Positions 6,048 through 8,736 of a DNA stretch of 8,736 bases are shown one piece after another. The position numbers were made by a program, and so were the translations under genes. The DNA is from Lysobacteraceae bacterium. Lineage in GTDB: Bacteria; Pseudomonadota; Gammaproteobacteria; Xanthomonadales; Wenzhouxiangellaceae. The notes under the pieces are model-generated. The model ran no database searches. It worked only from the letters and a program-made list of their open reading frames with translations, and was not told where the DNA came from. The stretch covers positions 1 to 8,736 of the forward strand of contig JAIVHD010000122.1 in assembly GCA_020201235.1 (NCBI GenBank), written 5' to 3'. Numbering within the stretch: position 1 is the first letter of the stretch; the number at the start of each line of letters is the position of its first letter.

Positions 6048-6068
6048 GGGCCTACATTAAATAGGCCC
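6048..6068. repeat. Perfect inverted repeat between convergent genes
   Basis: GGGCCTA and TAGGCCC form a perfect 7-bp stem with a 7-base A/T-rich loop (CATTAAA). It lies in the 205-bp gap between the 3' ends of the acetyltransferase (plus) and the YkvA-like gene (minus), where a two-way terminator would be expected. Neither side has a T run, so it is not a classical intrinsic terminator. It may instead be a REP-like extragenic element; TGTAG...CTACA (6041-6056) overlaps it as a second short inverted repeat. Confidence 0.5.
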
Positions 6069-6144
6069 ACAATTGGCCTCAAACGATTGAAAAGTCTCCA
6101 ACCGGATTTTCCCTCAGCAGCGATCGGTCAAGTCTGACAGGCTG

Positions 6145-6708
6145 CTAGAACAGTGAGAACGGCGACTTTACGCTGCCGGTCCCGCCACCACGCCGACGGC
6201 GGCGGCGCATGCGCGAAAGCAGCGCCTTCTCGCGCGCTTCAAGATAGTCGCCGCGATTGAGTTCGGGCTCGCTCTTGCCCAGACGCCGGGCTTCGGTGGC
6301 GCGGTAGTTGACGAAATCCTGGTAGGCGTCCATCTCCGGCTTGAGTTCGCGACACAAAAGCTCGATCATGATGGCGTCATCGAGAAAGCCGATGCCGGGC
6401 AGGTGATCGGGGATCAGATCTTCGGGCTGGTTGAAGTAGGCAAGCGCGGCCAGCACGCGCCGGCGTCCGACGTCCTGCATGCCCCAGCCTTCGTCGGCAA
6501 TCATGTTGATCAAAATGCGGATCTGTTCGAGGCGTTCGCGGATGAAATCCGAGGCTTCGCTATCGGTCACTTCCTTGAGCAGTTTTTTGGCACCGGTCAC
6601 GATCTCGTCGGGCGATAAATTTTGCGCGGTTTCCATGGCCTTTTTGGCCAGGCCCCGAAAATGGTGCAGGTCATTTTCGGACAGGTCGAGTACGATTCGC
6701 ATGGTCAT
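6145..6708 (-). CDS. YkvA/DUF1232-type protein with polybasic C-terminus
   Basis: The ATG at 6708 is chosen because AGGA lies eight bases upstream; TTG at 6714 is too close to that site and ATG at 6702 too far. The product has 187 residues. The central block, LAALAYFNQPEDLIPDHLPG (86-105) followed by IGFLDDAIMIELLCREL, is the DUF1232 (YkvA) signature, with the typical PxDLIPD and G-LDD motifs. That family is often described as short and membrane-associated, but here no clear membrane helix is visible. The N-terminal 80 residues are helical and charged (SENDLHHFRGLAKKAMETA). The C-terminus has RMRRRRRRGGG (166-176), which could bind nucleic acid or acidic lipid. Function is unknown. It stands alone, with about 230 bp separating it from the lipoprotein gene upstream. 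Confidence 0.8.
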   Translation of the reverse strand: MTMRIVLDLSENDLHHFRGLAKKAMETAQNLSPDEIVTGAKKLLKEVTDSEASDFIRERLEQIRILINMIADEGWGMQDVGRRRVLAALAYFNQPEDLIPDHLPGIGFLDDAIMIELLCRELKPEMDAYQDFVNYRATEARRLGKSEPELNRGDYLEAREKALLSRMRRRRRRGGGTGSVKSPFSLF

Positions 6709-6903
6709 GTTCAATTTCCTGAGGCTGCTGGTTTCGCGGTATCAAAAATGCCCGGAACGACACGCGTGGTGATTGTCGCGACCATTGGCATTGCGAATCT
6801 TTAACCCGGCGATCATCAACCCGCAATCGAGCGTGAATCGGTCAGGTTAAAGCCGTGTTGGACGATAGCATAAACAAATTGTCGGGCCTGTGCACCCTGT
6901 CTG

Positions 6904-6918
6904 CTGCCGGGGCGGCAG
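6904..6918. other. GC-rich hairpin downstream of the opp-type operon
   Basis: CTGCCG-GGG-CGGCAG is a perfect 6-bp stem with a 3-base loop. It starts 19 bp beyond the stop of the lipoprotein gene (minus strand). A U tract is lacking, so it may slow transcription or protect the 3' end of the mRNA rather than terminate. Bases 6709-6903 hold no other gene I can support. Confidence 0.35.
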
Positions 6919-6937
6919 GCCGGGGACCGCGAATCGT

Positions 6938-7238
6938 CTATCGAAAGCGATCGGGCTGGCCGGGGACCGGATGCAGATAATCGGATTTCTGGCTTTTTGC
7001 GTTGCGCTGTCCTTGCAGCACCAGTGTGCTCTCGAGCTGGTAGGCAAGGCTTCCGGCAAGTTCGGACAGGCGGGCGGCACCGTCTCGGCTTGCCGGTGCG
7101 TGCAGCGTGATGCGCTCGCGCCCGCGTGCACTCCAGTGTCGGTTGTTCGGACCGGATCTGCATCGGGCTGGTCGAACAGGCGCTGGTCAGACCGGCAAGC
7201 AGCGCCAGCACGGTCAAAATCCTGATCATCGATTTCAT
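6938..7238 (-). pseudogene. Small lipoprotein gene with apparent one-base frameshift
   Basis: The ATG at 7238 overlaps the OppF-like stop as ATGA, which supports this start and coupled translation. Frame one reads MKSMIRILTVLALLAGLTSAC (residues 1-21), a lipoprotein signal with Cys21, although the -3 residue is Thr rather than the usual Leu. After about SPMQIRS (24-30) this frame becomes Arg/Cys/Pro-rich nonsense. The frame one base further on stays open from 7186 to the TAG at 6940-6938 and reads like real protein: SARGRERITLHAPASRDG, LSELAGSLAYQLESTLVLQG, SDYLHPVPGQPDRF. The total of 301 bases equals 100 codons plus one extra base, so a single inserted base between about 7178 and 7125 would explain both halves. 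Corrected, the product has about 99 residues and is anchored by lipid to a membrane. I do not recognise its family; position suggests it accompanies the importer. It could be a true mutation or a sequencing error. Confidence 0.6.
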
Positions 7239-8242
7239 GTCTTGATTATTTCCGGATCGTGCAGGTGACAGCGTACCCGATGCACGGCCTGCGAATCCGA
7301 TTGCGGATCGTTCAGGATCATGCTGCGCGGTACGCGCTCGCGGCAAACCGGCATGACCTGCGGGCAGCGAGTATGGAACGGACAGCCCGACGGCGGGCTC
7401 AGCGGCGAGGGCACGTCGCCGCGCACAGCCACGCGACCGGTTCGCCGGGTCGGGTCCGGCGCCGGCACGGCGTCGAGCAGCGCCTGCGTATACGGATGTG
7501 CGGGGCGTGCATAAATGCGCTCCACCGGCGCGACCTCAACCAGCTCGCCCAGGTACATGACGCCGACTTGATGGCTGACGTGCTGGACCACGGCCAGATC
7601 GTGAGAGATAAACACGAACGCCACGCCAAATTCCTTTTGCAGGTCAGAAAGCAGATTCAGGACTTGCGACTGGACCGAGACATCCAGCGCCGAAACCGCC
7701 TCATCGGCAATGATTAGGCGCGGCTCGACCGCCAGCGCGCGTGCAATACCGATGCGTTGCCGCTGACCGCCCGAGAACTCGTGCGGATAGCGCGCCCGGG
7801 CATCGCGGCCAAGACCGACGCGTTCGAGCAGCTCGACCACCCGGGCTTCGCGCGCGCTGGTCGGCCCGATGCGGTGCAGGTCGAGCGGCTCGCGCAGGAT
7901 CTGACCGATCGTGCGACGCGGTGACAGCGAGGCATACGGGTCCTGAAAGATGATTTGCATGTCCTTGCGCCGGCGCTTGAGCTGGCGCGCGTTGAGTGCC
8001 GTAATGTCGGTGCCGTCGAGCAGCACGCGGCCCGAGGTCGGCTCGTGCAAGCGCAGGATGGCCCGGCCCAGCGTCGATTTGCCACAACCCGATTCACCGA
8101 CCAGGCCAAACGTACGGCCGCTGTGCAACTCGAAGCTGACATTCTCGACGGCTGGCAACACCGACGCCGAGCGCCGAAAAAGACCGCCGCGCATGACGAA
8201 GTGCTTGCTCAGATTTTCGACCCTCAGCAACGCGCCGCTCAT
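7235..8242 (-). CDS. Peptide ABC transporter ATP-binding protein, OppF/DppF type
   Basis: This is one of the two ATPases that drive oligopeptide- or dipeptide-type importers at the cytoplasmic face of the inner membrane. The ATG at 8242 overlaps the stop of the upstream ATPase gene as ATGA. The 335-residue length is typical. It has Walker A GESGCGKST (49-57), Q-loop in IIFQDPYASLSPRR (Q100), ABC signature FSGGQRQRIGIARAL (156-170), Walker B LIIADE (176-181), D-loop SALD, and H-loop FISHDL (H214). The C-terminal Oligo_HPY region has AHPYTQALLDAVP and the Cys motif GCPFHTRC...C (286-300), which in this family can hold an Fe-S cluster. All catalytic motifs are intact. The protein family does not tell which solute (peptide, nickel or other) is carried. 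It would pair with the OppD-like protein next to it. Confidence 0.95.
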   Translation of the reverse strand: MSGALLRVENLSKHFVMRGGLFRRSASVLPAVENVSFELHSGRTFGLVGESGCGKSTLGRAILRLHEPTSGRVLLDGTDITALNARQLKRRRKDMQIIFQDPYASLSPRRTIGQILREPLDLHRIGPTSAREARVVELLERVGLGRDARARYPHEFSGGQRQRIGIARALAVEPRLIIADEAVSALDVSVQSQVLNLLSDLQKEFGVAFVFISHDLAVVQHVSHQVGVMYLGELVEVAPVERIYARPAHPYTQALLDAVPAPDPTRRTGRVAVRGDVPSPLSPPSGCPFHTRCPQVMPVCRERVPRSMILNDPQSDSQAVHRVRCHLHDPEIIKT

Positions 8243-8736
8243 TCGCTGGCCTCACCGGAATCTGCGCGCTGATCGTCATTGGCCGGGTGGAAGCAGGCCA
8301 CCCTCGACCGGTCCAGCAAACGCGGTTCGGGATCGTTGTCGTGGCAGCCTTGACTGGCGTAATCGCAGCGTTCGGCGAAGCGGCAGCCGGGCGGCAGCCG
8401 GGCAAGATCGGGCACGCTGCCGGGGATGACCGGCAGGCGATCGAGCCGCTCGGGCCGAATTCGTGGAATGGCCTTGATCAGACCCTCGGTATAGCGGTGC
8501 CGCGGCGTGGCAAACAGCGTCCGGATCGGTGCCTGCTCGACCGCCCGGCCGCAGTACATCACCAGGGCCTGGTCGCAGGTCTCGGCGACCACACCCAAGT
8601 CGTGCGTGATCAGGATGACGGCCATGCCCAGTTGCCGTTGCAAGTCAACAATCTGCTCCAGCACCTGGGCCTGGGTGGTGACGTCGAGGGCGGTGGTCGG
8701 CTCGTCGGCGATCAGCACACGCGGTCGGCAGGAAAG
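8239..8736 (-). CDS. Peptide ABC transporter ATP-binding protein, OppD/DppD type (partial, cut by right edge)
   Basis: Only the last 165 residues are in the window; the frame is open to the right edge. The visible part starts within Walker B (LSCRPRVLIADEPTTALDVTTQ), so Walker A and the signature motif lie outside. It includes the H-loop (VILITHDLGVVAETCDQ), the typical MYCGRAVEQAP, HRYTEGLIKAIPRI, and the Oligo_HPY Cys motif GCRFAERCDYASQGC near the C-terminus. Gene order (OppD-like, OppF-like, then lipoprotein, all minus and all joined by ATGA overlaps) indicates one operon, with the permease genes and perhaps a binding protein expected to the right. An internal GTG at 8718 is not the real start. 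Confidence 0.93.
   Translation of the reverse strand, partial: LSCRPRVLIADEPTTALDVTTQAQVLEQIVDLQRQLGMAVILITHDLGVVAETCDQALVMYCGRAVEQAPIRTLFATPRHRYTEGLIKAIPRIRPERLDRLPVIPGSVPDLARLPPGCRFAERCDYASQGCHDNDPEPRLLDRSRVACFHPANDDQRADSGEASE

Noticed and set aside
6117..6147. AGCAGC/GCTGCT inverted repeat at the end of the YkvA-like gene
   Set aside because: Only six bases of stem around a 19-base loop; expected by chance in GC-rich DNA.
1..8736. CRISPR arrays, tRNA/rRNA genes, insertion sequences, phage or toxin-antitoxin genes
   Set aside because: No spaced direct repeats, cloverleaf sequence, transposase or integrase motifs were seen on either strand.

Overview
The window looks like chromosomal DNA of a GC-rich gammaproteobacterium, possibly Xanthomonadales- or Chromatiales-like. 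That placement is an inference from gene families (ZnuD-like receptor with a Zur-type palindrome, MsrB/MsrA, an ElaA-type acetyltransferase, OppD/OppF-type ATPases) and GC-rich codon usage; no rRNA or tRNA is present to confirm it. I see no insertion sequence, CRISPR array, phage gene or integrase.

Layout, left to right. (1) 1-1291, minus: a ZnuD-like TonB-dependent zinc receptor, cut by the left edge. A Zur-box-like palindrome lies on its apparent promoter. (2) 1490-2493, plus: an exported methionine sulfoxide reductase locus. MsrB stops matching its family just before its catalytic cysteine, and an apparently intact MsrA core follows in another frame. (3) 2612-3248, plus: a 48-codon small ORF with a good ribosome binding site, then a stand-alone cyclic-nucleotide-binding-fold protein. 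(4) 3360-5355, minus: a 364-residue protein I do not recognise, followed after 13 nt by an in-frame SET-domain/exonuclease III chimera. (5) 5373-5939, plus: an ElaA-type GNAT acetyltransferase, whose start is 17 bp from that of the divergent unknown gene. (6) 6145-6708, minus: a YkvA/DUF1232-type protein with a polybasic tail. (7) 6938-8736, minus: the 3' end of a peptide-type ABC importer operon (OppD-like partial, OppF-like complete, small lipoprotein). Its three genes are joined by ATGA start/stop overlaps, and the lipoprotein gene carries an apparent one-base frameshift.

The most unusual feature is two separate 'cut and joined' genes, msrB/msrA and SET/xthA. In each, an end of one conserved enzyme is missing and it abuts its neighbour. 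Together with the frameshifted lipoprotein gene this means either real local deletions and gene decay or errors in the assembly; the sequence alone cannot decide. If real, the SET-XthA protein would be a chromatin-type methyltransferase fold fused to an AP-endonuclease fold that lacks two catalytic residues.

Functional links: the receptor and its palindrome fit zinc-responsive uptake; the Msr pair fits repair of oxidised envelope proteins; the OppDF-lipoprotein cluster fits peptide import. No gene set forms an obvious new defence or biosynthetic system.
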